Shown piece after piece: positions 17,391-26,770 of a stretch of 64,000 nt of DNA. Every line of letters starts with the position of its first letter. The first letter of the stretch is position 1. The notes under the pieces were generated by a model. That model searched no databases. It had not been told where the DNA came from and saw only the letters and a list, made by a program, of their open reading frames with translations. Position numbers and translations under genes: made by a program. Source of the DNA: an uncultured Bacteroidales bacterium (GTDB lineage Bacteria > Bacteroidota > Bacteroidia > Bacteroidales > FEN-979); the NCBI GenBank assembly GCA_903837605.1, contig CAILVF010000021.1, forward strand, positions 33,187 to 97,186, in the 5' to 3' direction.

Positions 17391-19382
17391 ATGGACTTCA
17401 AACAGCAAATACGTGAGGGGATCCCGGCTGAATTGCCCGTGCCCAGGCCTGTTGACAACAATGTTAGTCATGCCCCTGTAAGGAAGGACATTTTAACTCC
17501 TGAAGAGAAGAAACTGGCAGTTCGTAACGCTTTACGTTATTTCCCTTCACATTTCCACAAGGTACTGGCGAAAGAATTCGCTGAGGAACTCAGGTTGTAT
17601 GGCCGGATCTATATGTATCGTTTCAGGCCGGTTTATGATATGCATGCCCGCAATATCAATGAGTATCCATGCAGCTCTCTGCAGTCTGCAGCGGTGATGC
17701 TTATGATCCAGAACAACCTTGATCCTGCTGTGGCTCAGCATCCGCATGAACTCATCACCTACGGCGGCAACGGTGCAGTCTTCCAGAACTGGGCGCAGTA
17801 TCTTATTACTATGAAATATCTTGCCGCCATGACTGATGAGCAAACACTGGTCATGTACTCGGGTCACCCTATGGGCCTTTTCCCATCCCATAAAGAAGCG
17901 CCAAGGGTCGTTGTTACCAATGGCATGATGGTCCCGAATTACAGCAGGCCCGACGACTGGGAGCGGTTTAATGCAATGGGGGTGACGCAGTACGGACAGA
18001 TGACCGCAGGTTCTTATATGTATATCGGCCCACAGGGAATTGTCCACGGAACGACAATAACCATCCTGAATGCAGCCAGGCGCAGGGCCGAAGGCGATAT
18101 AAGCGGTAAGATCTTTGTCACCTCAGGCCTCGGGGGGATGTCGGGGGCGCAGGCCAAGGCTTCGGTTATTGCCGGTGCTATCGGGGTTGTTGCAGAAGTC
18201 AACCCCTGGGCTGTTCACAAACGGCATTCTCAGGGGTGGGTCGATGAGGTTTATACCGACCTTGACCTCCTGATCGAAAGAATGCTTGAAGCCAGGTCGA
18301 AGAAACAGGCTGTGTCGCTGGCATACCAGGGTAATATTGTGGACTTATGGGAGAAACTGGTAGAAAAGAATATTAAAATCGAGATGGGCTCCGACCAGAC
18401 TTCATTGCATAATCCCTGGGCCGGGGGGTATTACCCTGCGGGTCTCAGCATGGAAGAATCAAATGCGCTTATGGTCAGGGATCCGCTTAAATTCCGCGAA
18501 GAAGTGCAGAGATCCCTCCGCCGCCAGGTCGACGCTATTAACCGCATGAGTGCAAACGGGATGTATTTCTGGGATTATGGAAATGCTTTTCTTCTTGAAG
18601 CAGGGAGGGCCGGTGCCGATGTGATGAAAGCCGATGGCACCTTCATCTACCCCTCGTATGTTCAGGATATTATGGGACCCTTATTTTTCGATTATGGCTT
18701 TGGCCCATTCCGCTGGGTTTGTACATCGGGCGATCCGAAAGACCTGGAGGTCACCGACCTGATCGCAGGGGACGTTATGGAGGAGATCGCGGGAGAGTCT
18801 CCGGCAGAGATCCGGATGCAGCTAAAGGATAATATTCACTGGATCCGTGAAGCTGGAATTAACAGGATGGTTGTCGGGTCACAGGCAAGGATTTTATATG
18901 CCGACTGCGAAGGCCGAACTAAAATAGCAGCAGCATTTAACAAGGCAATCGGCAGTGGTAAAATCTCGGCGCCTGTTGTTCTTGGAAGGGACCATCATGA
19001 TGTTTCAGGGACTGATTCTCCGTTCCGCGAAACATCAAACATCTATGACGGATCGGCTTTTACTGCCGATATGGCTATACAAAATGTGATTGGCGACAGC
19101 TTTCGCGGGGCTACCTGGGTATCCATCCATAATGGCGGTGGTGTGGGATGGGGGGAGGTCATCAACGGTGGCTTCGGCATGGTCCTCGACGGTTCTGCCG
19201 ATGCTGAACGCAGGTTGCGTTCCATGCTTCACTGGGATGTGAATAATGGAATCTCCCGCAGGGCCTGGGCCCGTAATGAGGAAGCGGTGTTTGCCATCAA
19301 AAGGGCTATGGCAGAAAATCCTTCATTAAAGGTAACTCTGCCGAATACAGTTGAAGATTCCTTTCTGGACGGCTTGTTCTGA
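17391..19382 (+). CDS. hutU: Urocanate hydratase
   Basis: Converts urocanate to imidazolonepropionate with a tightly bound NAD+ in histidine breakdown. 663 residues, the long form seen in Bacteroidota (many other bacteria have about 555). YGGNG (124-128), the MTAGSYMYIGPQGIVHGT block (204-221) and the Rossmann loop GLGGMSGAQAKA (246-257) are clear; RDHHDVSGTDSPFRET near residue 528 is a conserved C-terminal block. No other hut gene is nearby. The 3' end, including the double stop TGATAA, has been duplicated once in tandem just downstream. Confidence 0.96.
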   Translation: MDFKQQIREGIPAELPVPRPVDNNVSHAPVRKDILTPEEKKLAVRNALRYFPSHFHKVLAKEFAEELRLYGRIYMYRFRPVYDMHARNINEYPCSSLQSAAVMLMIQNNLDPAVAQHPHELITYGGNGAVFQNWAQYLITMKYLAAMTDEQTLVMYSGHPMGLFPSHKEAPRVVVTNGMMVPNYSRPDDWERFNAMGVTQYGQMTAGSYMYIGPQGIVHGTTITILNAARRRAEGDISGKIFVTSGLGGMSGAQAKASVIAGAIGVVAEVNPWAVHKRHSQGWVDEVYTDLDLLIERMLEARSKKQAVSLAYQGNIVDLWEKLVEKNIKIEMGSDQTSLHNPWAGGYYPAGLSMEESNALMVRDPLKFREEVQRSLRRQVDAINRMSANGMYFWDYGNAFLLEAGRAGADVMKADGTFIYPSYVQDIMGPLFFDYGFGPFRWVCTSGDPKDLEVTDLIAGDVMEEIAGESPAEIRMQLKDNIHWIREAGINRMVVGSQARILYADCEGRTKIAAAFNKAIGSGKISAPVVLGRDHHDVSGTDSPFRETSNIYDGSAFTADMAIQNVIGDSFRGATWVSIHNGGGVGWGEVINGGFGMVLDGSADAERRLRSMLHWDVNNGISRRAWARNEEAVFAIKRAMAENPSLKVTLPNTVEDSFLDGLF

Positions 19383-19470
19383 TAAAGCATCTTGCCGCCG
19401 CCTGCTAAAATTGAAGATTCCTTTGCGGATAACCTGTTCTGATAAAACAGCTTGCCGCCGCCATCTCCTG
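19351..19470 (+). repeat. 60-bp tandem duplication of the hutU 3' end
   Basis: Copy 1 (19351-19410) contains the last ten codons of hutU, TGATAA and 28 bases of spacer. Copy 2 (19411-19470) repeats this with about a dozen differences. Both copies read EDSFxDxLF and stop in the same register, so the second looks like a preserved or recently displaced coding tail. Confidence 0.88.
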
Positions 19471-19471
19471 A

Positions 19472-20770
19472 TTATTTTTTTCTTCGCATCAGTTTCCCGA
19501 TATCGGCAATTTCTTTCGGGATCGCTTGTGACAGCAGCTCGTGGCCATCCGCAGTCACAAGCACATCATCTTCAATGCGCACGCCAAAACCCCTGCGTTT
19601 CAATGGCTGAACGGTGTCGTTTACCGGGATGTAGATTCCGGGTTCCACGGTAATTATCATACCGGGCCGAAGAGTATCGCCTGTGGCAACATCATGAACT
19701 TCGAGCCCGACAGTATGGGTTACCGAATGGAGAATATAGTTGACATAACCTGCCTTACGCGTCAGTTGTGTGGTTTTACGGTCCAGGTCACTGAGGGTGA
19801 TGCCCGGCCTGATCATGTCGATTACCGCCTTCTGGATGTCCAGGACAGCCTGGTAAATTATTTCCTGGTCGGGGGTGAATTGCCCTGAAACAGGAATAGT
19901 CCTGGTGATATCGGCGCAAAATTCCCCATACCTCGCACCCACATCCATAACAACCAGGTCCCCTTTGTTCATCACGCAGGTATTTTTCTCGTAATGCGGA
20001 CTGAGGCTGTTGGTCCCTGAGCCAATGATTGACGCAAAAGCCATGCTTTGGGCTCCCTGCCGTTTTGCTTCATACTCAATAATCGCCTGCAGTTCATATT
20101 CATGCATGCCGGGTTTGCAATGTTTCATCGCCGAAACTATCCCGTCGCCGGTCATGGCTATTGCCTTTTTTATAAGCTCTGTTTCCTGAGGGGTTTTGAT
20201 CAGCCTGATGGCCGTGAATAATTTACTTGCCGACTTTAACTTCACCCCCGGATGGGCCAGTTCGAAAACTTTTTTGGTCTCTCGTTCACTGATTACTGTT
20301 TTACCGTTAAGCCAGTCATTTGAGAGTTTCGGCAAAGGATAGTAATACAGGGTTTTAATATGCCCGGAAATCTCTGCCAGCACCGGCAAAAAGAGCTTTT
20401 CGTCGAGAAGTGTGTCAGAGGATGATAACGGTATTGTCTCCGACATCTGATCAGGGTAGGTGAATATTAAAATATGTTTGATCCCTGAACCTGATTTATA
20501 CCCTACAGGCGTTACAATCATTTTGTACCCGGGTTCGTCTATCCCAGTGAGATTAAAAAAATCGGGACTCTGGCGGTAAGGTTCAATGTCGGCATCATAA
20601 ACGGCATCTTCAGCCTTAATAACCAGGGCCGAAGTGCTATCCATCATATGAAGTAAAGCAGTCCTCCGTGTAAAAATCACCCCTGGGATGCTTCCCGGCC
20701 TCTCACAATCCTGGCCATAAAGGGAACATGCCATCAGCAGGATAAAAAGAAAGGAAAATCCGCCGCGCAT
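19472..20770 (-). CDS. Secreted Xaa-Pro aminopeptidase (M24B)
   Basis: 432 residues with an N-terminal signal peptide (LFILLMACSLYG before Q). An aminopeptidase-P N-terminal domain occupies about 30-170 and a creatinase-fold M24 domain about 190-425. Metal ligands are visible in VMDVGARYGEFCADITRT, HTVGLEVHD, VEPGIYI and VRIEDDV. It removes N-terminal residues before proline, here in the periplasm or outside. Its ATG directly follows the stop of the DUF6263-like gene, so the two share a message. Confidence 0.93.
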   Translation of the reverse strand: MRGGFSFLFILLMACSLYGQDCERPGSIPGVIFTRRTALLHMMDSTSALVIKAEDAVYDADIEPYRQSPDFFNLTGIDEPGYKMIVTPVGYKSGSGIKHILIFTYPDQMSETIPLSSSDTLLDEKLFLPVLAEISGHIKTLYYYPLPKLSNDWLNGKTVISERETKKVFELAHPGVKLKSASKLFTAIRLIKTPQETELIKKAIAMTGDGIVSAMKHCKPGMHEYELQAIIEYEAKRQGAQSMAFASIIGSGTNSLSPHYEKNTCVMNKGDLVVMDVGARYGEFCADITRTIPVSGQFTPDQEIIYQAVLDIQKAVIDMIRPGITLSDLDRKTTQLTRKAGYVNYILHSVTHTVGLEVHDVATGDTLRPGMIITVEPGIYIPVNDTVQPLKRRGFGVRIEDDVLVTADGHELLSQAIPKEIADIGKLMRRKK

Positions 20771-21610
20771 CTATTCCGTAAGGCTTTGAGTAGTGGTCAT
20801 CTTTTGGGTTATCGGAATGGTCATCTGCTGCTGGCCGGTCAGTGCCATGGTCATATCCACGTTATTGTTGTCAACTTCTTCTATCAGAAGGCCGAGTGCG
20901 GCATCAAGCCAGATCGTTCCGGAAGTGTCTCCGCTGCCTTCCATAGCCAGGTCCATGCCCATCTGCTTCATTTTCCCGGTAATTTCCATTGAGCCTTTAA
21001 ATTCTATTTTAATACAATCATGGCTTCCCTTCTTCTCCTTTCCGGTGAAACTGTATTCAATGTTCTTTTTATACACGATCTGGCCTTCTCCCACGTCGGT
21101 TGTATCGGTGGCAACCCTTGACCATTTTTCCCCGATACCGACCTGATGATCGGGCAACCTGGTGAAGTTGACACTTGTTAGACTCCCTATGGAGAATGAA
21201 GATCTACCTGGTTTTACAGTGTCGTGAGCCGGCTCCTTGGTAAGCTTTCCAACGGCCGTAAGCTTCGCCCTTACCGGTTTGTTTGCTTTATCCTTCATAT
21301 CCATGGTCGTATCCCGGCCCATTCCCTTCATGTGGAATGATACATCTTCAAAAGTATATACAAGGCTCATGGTGCCATCTGCCGACACGCTGTCAATCAC
21401 ATATTTCAGATGGGAATGTGCATCGGTATTCATTTTCATCTCCTGTCCCCCCATTTCCTGGGTGGTTTCAACGATGCTGCCCTGCAAATACCTGTAGGTT
21501 TTTCCTTTTTCCATTTTGTAACTAAGGCTGAACTTTTCCTGGGCTCCTGCCTGCAGATTAACCATCACTAAAACAACCGTGACGATCAGCATAATCATTT
21601 TGGTCTTCAT
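20771..21610 (-). CDS. Secreted DUF6263-like protein
   Basis: 279 residues with a signal peptide (MKTKMIMLIVTVVLVMVNLQAGA before Q). The mature protein is beta-rich with many methionines and glycines (for example QEMGGQEMKMN and GSGDTSGTIWLD), resembling DUF6263 lipid-carrier-like proteins. The domain name is from memory and tentative. It sits between M28 and M24 peptidases on one strand, suggesting an operon of exported proteins for peptide use or envelope care. Confidence 0.6.
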   Translation of the reverse strand: MKTKMIMLIVTVVLVMVNLQAGAQEKFSLSYKMEKGKTYRYLQGSIVETTQEMGGQEMKMNTDAHSHLKYVIDSVSADGTMSLVYTFEDVSFHMKGMGRDTTMDMKDKANKPVRAKLTAVGKLTKEPAHDTVKPGRSSFSIGSLTSVNFTRLPDHQVGIGEKWSRVATDTTDVGEGQIVYKKNIEYSFTGKEKKGSHDCIKIEFKGSMEITGKMKQMGMDLAMEGSGDTSGTIWLDAALGLLIEEVDNNNVDMTMALTGQQQMTIPITQKMTTTQSLTE

Positions 21611-21647
21611 TTTTTTCAGAATTATTAGTCTTGACGTTTATATGTTC

Positions 21648-23240
21648 TTATTGATCGGGGGCATCGGTTTCAATTGGGTTGATGCTGTACCTGACATCTT
21701 CATTGGATATTTTCCCGGCCGTGTAGAATACCAGCCTGGAGACCCTTGCAGCCTTGTTGCAATCCGACTTGTCGGGATTGTCGCTTACCTGGTGATAATC
21801 TTTATGCAAGCCTGTAAAGTAGAATATAAAGGGGACGTTATGCTTGTAAAAATAATAATGGTCGCTCCCGCCTAAATATTCACTGTCCTTAACGACAAGG
21901 GTGAACTTTGTCTTTTTGTTTTCTTTCCTGATTATTTCAGTGATGTCAGGACTTTGTTTGGCGCCTTCAAGGTAAAGCGAATCAGGGGAATTTCTGCTGA
22001 TCATATCGAGGTTGAGCATGGCAACTGTGGAGGCAAGGGGGTGCAAGGGATGGGTTGTATAATACCTTGACCCGTACAAACCTTTTTCTTCACCTGCAAA
22101 CAATATGAACATCATACTGCGTTTGGGTTTCTCTTTAAGCATGCTGAAGGCATGAGCCACCGTCATAACCCCTGAAGTCCCGGAAGCATTGTCGTCGGCA
22201 CCATTGAAAATATAATCTTCACCTGCTTTATGTTCCTTCTTGAACCCAACGTGATCGTAATGAGCTCCGATGATAACCAGCTGTTTGTTTAAAACCGGGT
22301 CGCTCCCCTGGATGTATCCTACAACATTCTTTGAATGGAATATTGTTGTAATGATGTTTGCATGCATGCTCACTTTGGTACCGGGTAATTCGTAGGAAAC
22401 ACAGGCAAGATCTTTTTCAATTCTTGCTTCCAGATGTTTAAGTGAGTCTACACTGCCGAAAAGAAGCCTGACCACTTCCTCCCCGATATGCATCGCCGGG
22501 ATCTGATCCTCGTTGTCGATACATAAATGAAGTGGAACTGCATCCTTTGGGATCACTTTTGATAAGGAAGGCCATGGGAACCCTCTGGCTTTTACCGAAC
22601 TGTACTGCAGCGGCCCATTTACTATCAGCATCCCTGCCACGCCATGCTTCACGGCATTTTTCATTTTCTCTTTTAATGAGATGTATTTTGAATCTTCCTT
22701 GCCTTTAAAAACCGAATTGGAATCATCTTTCTGGGGTTCATTCCTGAAAATGACCACGATCTTGCCTTTGGCATCAATTCCCTTATAATCATCGTAGTTG
22801 TATTCGGGCGCTGTAATTCCGTATCCGGCGAAAACCACAGGGGCTGTAACAGAAGCGGGGGAAGAAAAGTCATAGGGAACATAATCCGCTTTAATGTTCA
22901 GTTCAAAACTGGCACCGTTTCGCAATACAGCCAGTTCATTGGTGTCGCCCAGTTCATCCTTGCAGATTGGCACTTCCTGAAAATAACTTCCGTTCCAGGG
23001 TTGAATTCCCCAATCCCTGAAGTTCCTGGCAATATAAGCCGCGGCAGTGTCCAGCTGGGGGCTGGGAGTGTTCCTGCCTTTCATCGAATCAGAGGCCAGG
23101 TAATTGAGATGCATGCTGAAAAATTCAGGGGTAATAAGTTTCCTGCCATTCCCGGAGCTGTATTGGGATCCTGAACACCCGGCGAAAACATAAGCAATAA
23201 CAATGAACAGGGAAATGCGGAATATAACAGGGGTCTTCAT
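21648..23240 (-). CDS. M28 family metallopeptidase lipoprotein with PA domain
   Basis: 530 residues. Lipobox VFAGC near residue 21 predicts a lipoprotein. A protease-associated (PA) insert occupies about 120-270, and the M28 zinc site appears in HYDHVGF, NGADDNASGTSG, FAGEEKGLYGS, NLDMI and the late GGSDHYYF. Likely an aminopeptidase that trims peptides at the cell surface or periplasm. First gene of a three-gene minus-strand set with the DUF6263-like and M24 genes; -7 box at 23292-23299. Confidence 0.93.
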   Translation of the reverse strand: MKTPVIFRISLFIVIAYVFAGCSGSQYSSGNGRKLITPEFFSMHLNYLASDSMKGRNTPSPQLDTAAAYIARNFRDWGIQPWNGSYFQEVPICKDELGDTNELAVLRNGASFELNIKADYVPYDFSSPASVTAPVVFAGYGITAPEYNYDDYKGIDAKGKIVVIFRNEPQKDDSNSVFKGKEDSKYISLKEKMKNAVKHGVAGMLIVNGPLQYSSVKARGFPWPSLSKVIPKDAVPLHLCIDNEDQIPAMHIGEEVVRLLFGSVDSLKHLEARIEKDLACVSYELPGTKVSMHANIITTIFHSKNVVGYIQGSDPVLNKQLVIIGAHYDHVGFKKEHKAGEDYIFNGADDNASGTSGVMTVAHAFSMLKEKPKRSMMFILFAGEEKGLYGSRYYTTHPLHPLASTVAMLNLDMISRNSPDSLYLEGAKQSPDITEIIRKENKKTKFTLVVKDSEYLGGSDHYYFYKHNVPFIFYFTGLHKDYHQVSDNPDKSDCNKAARVSRLVFYTAGKISNEDVRYSINPIETDAPDQ

Positions 23241-23596
23241 TTGGAGGTTATTTAAAAATATGCAATCGGCAGATATGAGAGATTTCTATTACAAACGTAC
23301 TGCAAATAAGTAAACCGGGCAAACTTCCCGGAAATATCCTTTAAAATTTTGATTTTACCCTGCTTTCTGGTTATTGGGGCAATGTCAACCTGATCACCGG
23401 TCTTTTCATTTCCATCTGCTTGAAATGAGTCCCCGGTCTCCCCAAAGCGGTTTTTTTTTTCTTTGACGCAACGAATTGCAATTTTATCCTGTCATTAACA
23501 TTACAACAGGCAATCTGGCCAACCCCTGTAAATTTATTTTCAACAATTGTATCACTTTTTCATTTTCCCCGGATTAAGAGGGGTAGTTCATCTGTT
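23241..23596. other. Divergent intergenic region between M28 operon and sigma-CHAT operon
   Basis: 356 bases without a gene. It holds the M28 -7 box (23292-23299), a short hairpin CCGGG-7-CCCGG (23315-23331) and a run of ten T at 23451-23460. Before the sigma gene at 23597 I find no TAnnTTTG box, which would fit transcription by an alternative sigma factor, perhaps the ECF factor itself. Confidence 0.6.
23292..23299 (-). promoter_or_regulatory. Bacteroidota -7 box for the M28 operon
   Basis: Minus-strand TACGTTTG, 52 bases upstream of the ATG at 23240. Confidence 0.45.
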
Positions 23597-24178
23597 ATGA
23601 TAATTCTGTATACAAATGAATGGCTGGTCAAGGGCTTCATGGAAGGCCGGGAATCCTGCATAAAATACATGTACAGGGAATACTTCCCTATGGTCAGATC
23701 AATTGTACTCACACGGAACGGGAACCTGGAAGATGCTGAGGACATTTTTCATGATGGGTTGATCATCATTTATAAGCGTTTAAAGAAAAGTGGATTTTCA
23801 CTGAACAGCAGTTTGAAGACCTATCTTTTTTCAGTTTGCCGGAATCTCTGGAGGAGACGACTGGAAAGAAAATACCGATTGATGTATGGCATGGATTCCT
23901 GTGTAAGTGATTCGGGATGCAATGAAACCAGCGAAAGTGAGGAAGAGGAGAATGCTGAAAAATTCAGGCTGTATAAGAAGCACTTTGCAGCCATGCCTGA
24001 ATTCTGCCGAGCATTACTGACCCATTATATCAGAAAAACGTCCCTGGAAGAAATCGCCAGGATTATGAATTACAAGGATGCTGAATATGTCAAGGCAAGA
24101 AAATATTATTGTAAGAACCTGCTCCGGAAAAAGATCCTGAATGACCCGGAATGCAAACAATTTATGAATTATGAGTGA
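23597..24178 (+). CDS. ECF sigma factor of the CHAT operon
   Basis: 193 residues. Region 2 spans about 22-95 (YMYREYFPMVRSI, NLEDAEDIFHDGLIIIYK, FSVCRNLWRRRL) and region 4 about 135-185 (KTSLEEIARIMNYKDAEYVKARK). The linker is acidic (SESEEEENAEK). Its stop overlaps the next gene by 8 bases. The operon order sigma, membrane anti-sigma-like, CHAT protease suggests it is held by the second protein and turns on its own operon or an exported regulon after a signal. Confidence 0.9.
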   Translation: MIILYTNEWLVKGFMEGRESCIKYMYREYFPMVRSIVLTRNGNLEDAEDIFHDGLIIIYKRLKKSGFSLNSSLKTYLFSVCRNLWRRRLERKYRLMYGMDSCVSDSGCNETSESEEEENAEKFRLYKKHFAAMPEFCRALLTHYIRKTSLEEIARIMNYKDAEYVKARKYYCKNLLRKKILNDPECKQFMNYE

Positions 24179-24953
24179 CTTCTTAACCCATAGCCAATGG
24201 ATTGGAAAATTTACTGATAACGAGTTGTCTTCAGAGGAAGAGACCCAGTTTTTATTCAGGGCTTCACAAAATCCATTGCTTAGAAATGAACTAAGGCTAG
24301 ACAAGGATTTATCGGACTTACTCGCCGATCAGGGTTTATTGGAATTGTCGGAAGCTATCAGAAAGACAATTAAAAACGAAAAAAGCAACAAACGGATGCC
24401 GCTATACCGGCAAATTGCAGCGTCGGTGATAATCCTGGTGAGCCTGGCCGGTCTTGCCGGCCTCATAATTAACTACACAACTCAATGGGATGGTCAGTTT
24501 TTTCTTGCGCATCATACTTTTTTAAGCCCCCAGGTTAAGGGTTTATTCGGAATTTATCCCGGTGAAAGGAAAATAAATTCGGCGTCCACCCCTGCAAAAC
24601 GGAGGGCTATTGTTCAGGATAATTTCAAAGAAGACCCCTACACTCCGAGGCCTGAATATGAATTTCTTGTCGGGACGGTTACAAGAGATATATCGGTATT
24701 TGTGATCTCACCCATGCCAAGGGTCAAATGCAGGGTCGACAGCCTGATCCAGTTCAGCTGGAGATGGCTTACCGGTCCTGTGCCGTTAAGTATTGAGATA
24801 AGCGATAACCATGGTCGCGTAATATTGAATTCTATGCAGGTGACAGATGTAAATTATATACTGAACACCAGGTACTGGACCAGGGGATTATATTATTATA
24901 AAATATCGGCAGCTGATGAACTTGTAACCATCGGAAGCATTTTAATTTATTGA
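24171..24953 (+). CDS. Membrane anti-sigma-like protein with periplasmic beta domain
   Basis: 260 residues. The cytoplasmic N-terminus (1-78) is acidic, helical and of the kind that binds ECF factors (SQWIGKFTDNELSSEEETQF). One membrane helix (about 83-103, IAASVIILVSLAGLAGLII) follows, then a periplasmic part whose last 90 residues look like a small Ig-like beta sandwich (PLSIEISDNHGRVI, GLYYYKIS). No zinc-binding HxxxCxxC motif is present. Overlaps the sigma gene by 8 bases; the CHAT gene starts within a few bases of its stop. Function as an anti-sigma is inferred from context. Confidence 0.68.
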   Translation: MSDFLTHSQWIGKFTDNELSSEEETQFLFRASQNPLLRNELRLDKDLSDLLADQGLLELSEAIRKTIKNEKSNKRMPLYRQIAASVIILVSLAGLAGLIINYTTQWDGQFFLAHHTFLSPQVKGLFGIYPGERKINSASTPAKRRAIVQDNFKEDPYTPRPEYEFLVGTVTRDISVFVISPMPRVKCRVDSLIQFSWRWLTGPVPLSIEISDNHGRVILNSMQVTDVNYILNTRYWTRGLYYYKISAADELVTIGSILIY

Positions 24954-24958
24954 ATTGT

Positions 24959-26323
24959 ATGGATCCAAGAGTCTTTCTTTTTATGGTGGGTTTCCTGTTT
25001 ATAATCCCGAGGTTTTTAACATTTGCCTTGGCTCAGGTTCAGGATGTTGAATCATTGATCTCCGACATAGCTTCTCCCCAAAGAAACCTTGATCTGGGTT
25101 TATCAGTACTGAAAGACCCGATGCATAACCTGGCATTTCGAGAAATGTCAGGGAACGCCGATATTCCTGATACTTCCCTACAGGCTCCCATTTTTGCAAC
25201 CACAGGAGAACCGGTATATAACCCTTCTCTGTTGATGATGATACAGGGCCTGCTTTCAAAACAGGAAGTGCTTCTTGAATATTTCCCCGGTGATAGCGTA
25301 GTTTTTACAGTTGCTGTTACGAAAGAATCATTTGGCATCCACAGAATGAGGACCAGTCCTGAGATATGGCAGGAATTATCCGGATTTAAACGGAATATCA
25401 GATTGGCCGATTTCGGGAATTGCAAGTACCAGTCGGAATTATTGAGCGAGGTCTTGCTAAGGCCGGTCTCAGAGTCACTGAAAGGAAAGACGAAAGCAGT
25501 AATTATTGCCCATGCTGCACTTTACGGGTTCCCATTTGAAGTGCTCGTGTATCCCACCATTCCATCATTACAAGCATCAGGTAAAACAAAATACCTTATC
25601 GAAGGAAGGGAAGTGGTTTATAATAATTCGGTCGCCCAATGGCTGAGTTCCAGGATACGCAGTAAAACCTGTACTTTGAAAACTTCTGCCGACAACAACC
25701 TTGCATTTGCAGGGTTCTCTCCGGGGTTTGAACTTCATGAATGCATTCAGGAACTCCATAATGCGGGCACGGAGATCAGCAGAATCGGTAAAATGTTCAA
25801 GGATAGTGGGAAAACACCGGTTATTCTGTTAAACGAGAATTCCAATGAAAGCAATTTCAAATCTATTGCACGTTACAGCCATATTATTCATATTGCAACC
25901 CATACTATCAGCAGCACAGACTGCCCCGATATGAACGGGCTGCTGTTTCATGAATTCGGATCACGGGAGAATACTGATGAGGATGATGGATTACTGGCTG
26001 TTCGTGAGATTTGTGAACTCAATATCCCGGCAGACCTTATCGTGATCAATGCCTGTGCCTCGGCAAATATCAGGAGCAGGATAGGTTTGAACTGGTTTTC
26101 CTGCGCCGATTGTTTCATGAAAGCCGGGGCAAGGAACGTTTTATGCACCCTTTGGAACATAAGTGATCGTGTGGCGGAACGGTTCATGGTGGAATTCTAC
26201 CGCTGCTACCTGGGAGGAATGTCATACAGTAAGGCACTTCAGCAGGTTAAAGTAAAGATGATATCGGAACCATCAACATCTTTGCCGTTAAACTGGGCAG
26301 CTTATGTGCTGATAGGTGATTGA
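24959..26323 (+). CDS. Exported CHAT-domain protease
   Basis: 454 residues from ATG 24959; a TTG at 24950 overlapping the previous stop is an alternative. A hydrophobic N-terminus (FLFMVGFLFIIPRFLTFALA) predicts export or membrane anchoring. The rest is a caspase-like CHAT domain: HIIHIATHT gives the catalytic His315 and LIVINACAS the catalytic Cys366, followed by ARNVLCTLWNISD typical of the family. There are no TPR repeats, unlike many CHAT proteins. CHAT proteases cut partner proteins in response to a signal; here it may process the membrane anti-sigma encoded upstream. Tail-to-tail with ridA, seven bases apart. Confidence 0.86.
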   Translation: MDPRVFLFMVGFLFIIPRFLTFALAQVQDVESLISDIASPQRNLDLGLSVLKDPMHNLAFREMSGNADIPDTSLQAPIFATTGEPVYNPSLLMMIQGLLSKQEVLLEYFPGDSVVFTVAVTKESFGIHRMRTSPEIWQELSGFKRNIRLADFGNCKYQSELLSEVLLRPVSESLKGKTKAVIIAHAALYGFPFEVLVYPTIPSLQASGKTKYLIEGREVVYNNSVAQWLSSRIRSKTCTLKTSADNNLAFAGFSPGFELHECIQELHNAGTEISRIGKMFKDSGKTPVILLNENSNESNFKSIARYSHIIHIATHTISSTDCPDMNGLLFHEFGSRENTDEDDGLLAVREICELNIPADLIVINACASANIRSRIGLNWFSCADCFMKAGARNVLCTLWNISDRVAERFMVEFYRCYLGGMSYSKALQQVKVKMISEPSTSLPLNWAAYVLIGD

Positions 26324-26330
26324 ACCGGGT

Positions 26331-26708
26331 TTAATGGCAGGCAATTGTCTCTATTTCAATCAGGGCCCCCATTGGCAGTCCTGCCACAGCATATGCCGCG
26401 CGTGCAGGCGGGTTTTCAGGGAAAAAGGTCCCGTAGATCGAATTTACCAGGGAGTAATCGTCCATTTTGCTTAACAAACAGCTCGTTTTTATCACATCCA
26501 TGTATGAATAGCCTGCCGCATTAAGAATGGCCCCTATATTCTTCATGACCTGTCTGGTTTGTTCTTCGATGCCTCCCCCGACCAGTTTGCCGCTGGAGGG
26601 ATCAATGGCAATCTGGCCCGAAATATATAACATGCCATTTGCTTCTACAGCCTGGCTGTATGTAGCTATCGCTTTAGGTGCATCGGGGGTTGATATAATT
26701 CGTTTCAT
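26331..26708 (-). CDS. ridA: RidA family enamine/imine deaminase
   Basis: 125 residues, the standard length for RidA/YjgF. It clears 2-aminoacrylate and similar reactive imines formed by PLP enzymes. GQIAIDPSSGKLVGGGIEEQ splits over 34-53, with the conserved NIGAILNAAG and the arginine of PPARAAYAV (the substrate carboxylate ligand), and IEIETIA near the end. Located between lptD and the CHAT gene on the minus strand, 62 bases after lptD. Confidence 0.95.
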   Translation of the reverse strand: MKRIISTPDAPKAIATYSQAVEANGMLYISGQIAIDPSSGKLVGGGIEEQTRQVMKNIGAILNAAGYSYMDVIKTSCLLSKMDDYSLVNSIYGTFFPENPPARAAYAVAGLPMGALIEIETIACH

Positions 26709-26742
26709 AGGTTATGTTTCATTAAATTAATTTTACTAATCA

Positions 26743-26770
26743 CTTATGGCTTATGGCTCATGGCTCAAGT
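26743..26770 (-). repeat. Heptamer tract at the lptD stop codon
   Basis: Four 7-base units on the minus strand (ACTTGAG, CCATGAG, CCATAAG, CCATAAG) directly after the lptD TAG. Each unit holds TGA or TAA, so stops recur in shifting frames. Confidence 0.8.

Noticed and set aside
23451..23460. Ten-T run as a terminator
   Set aside because: No adequate GC-rich stem precedes the T-run in either orientation.
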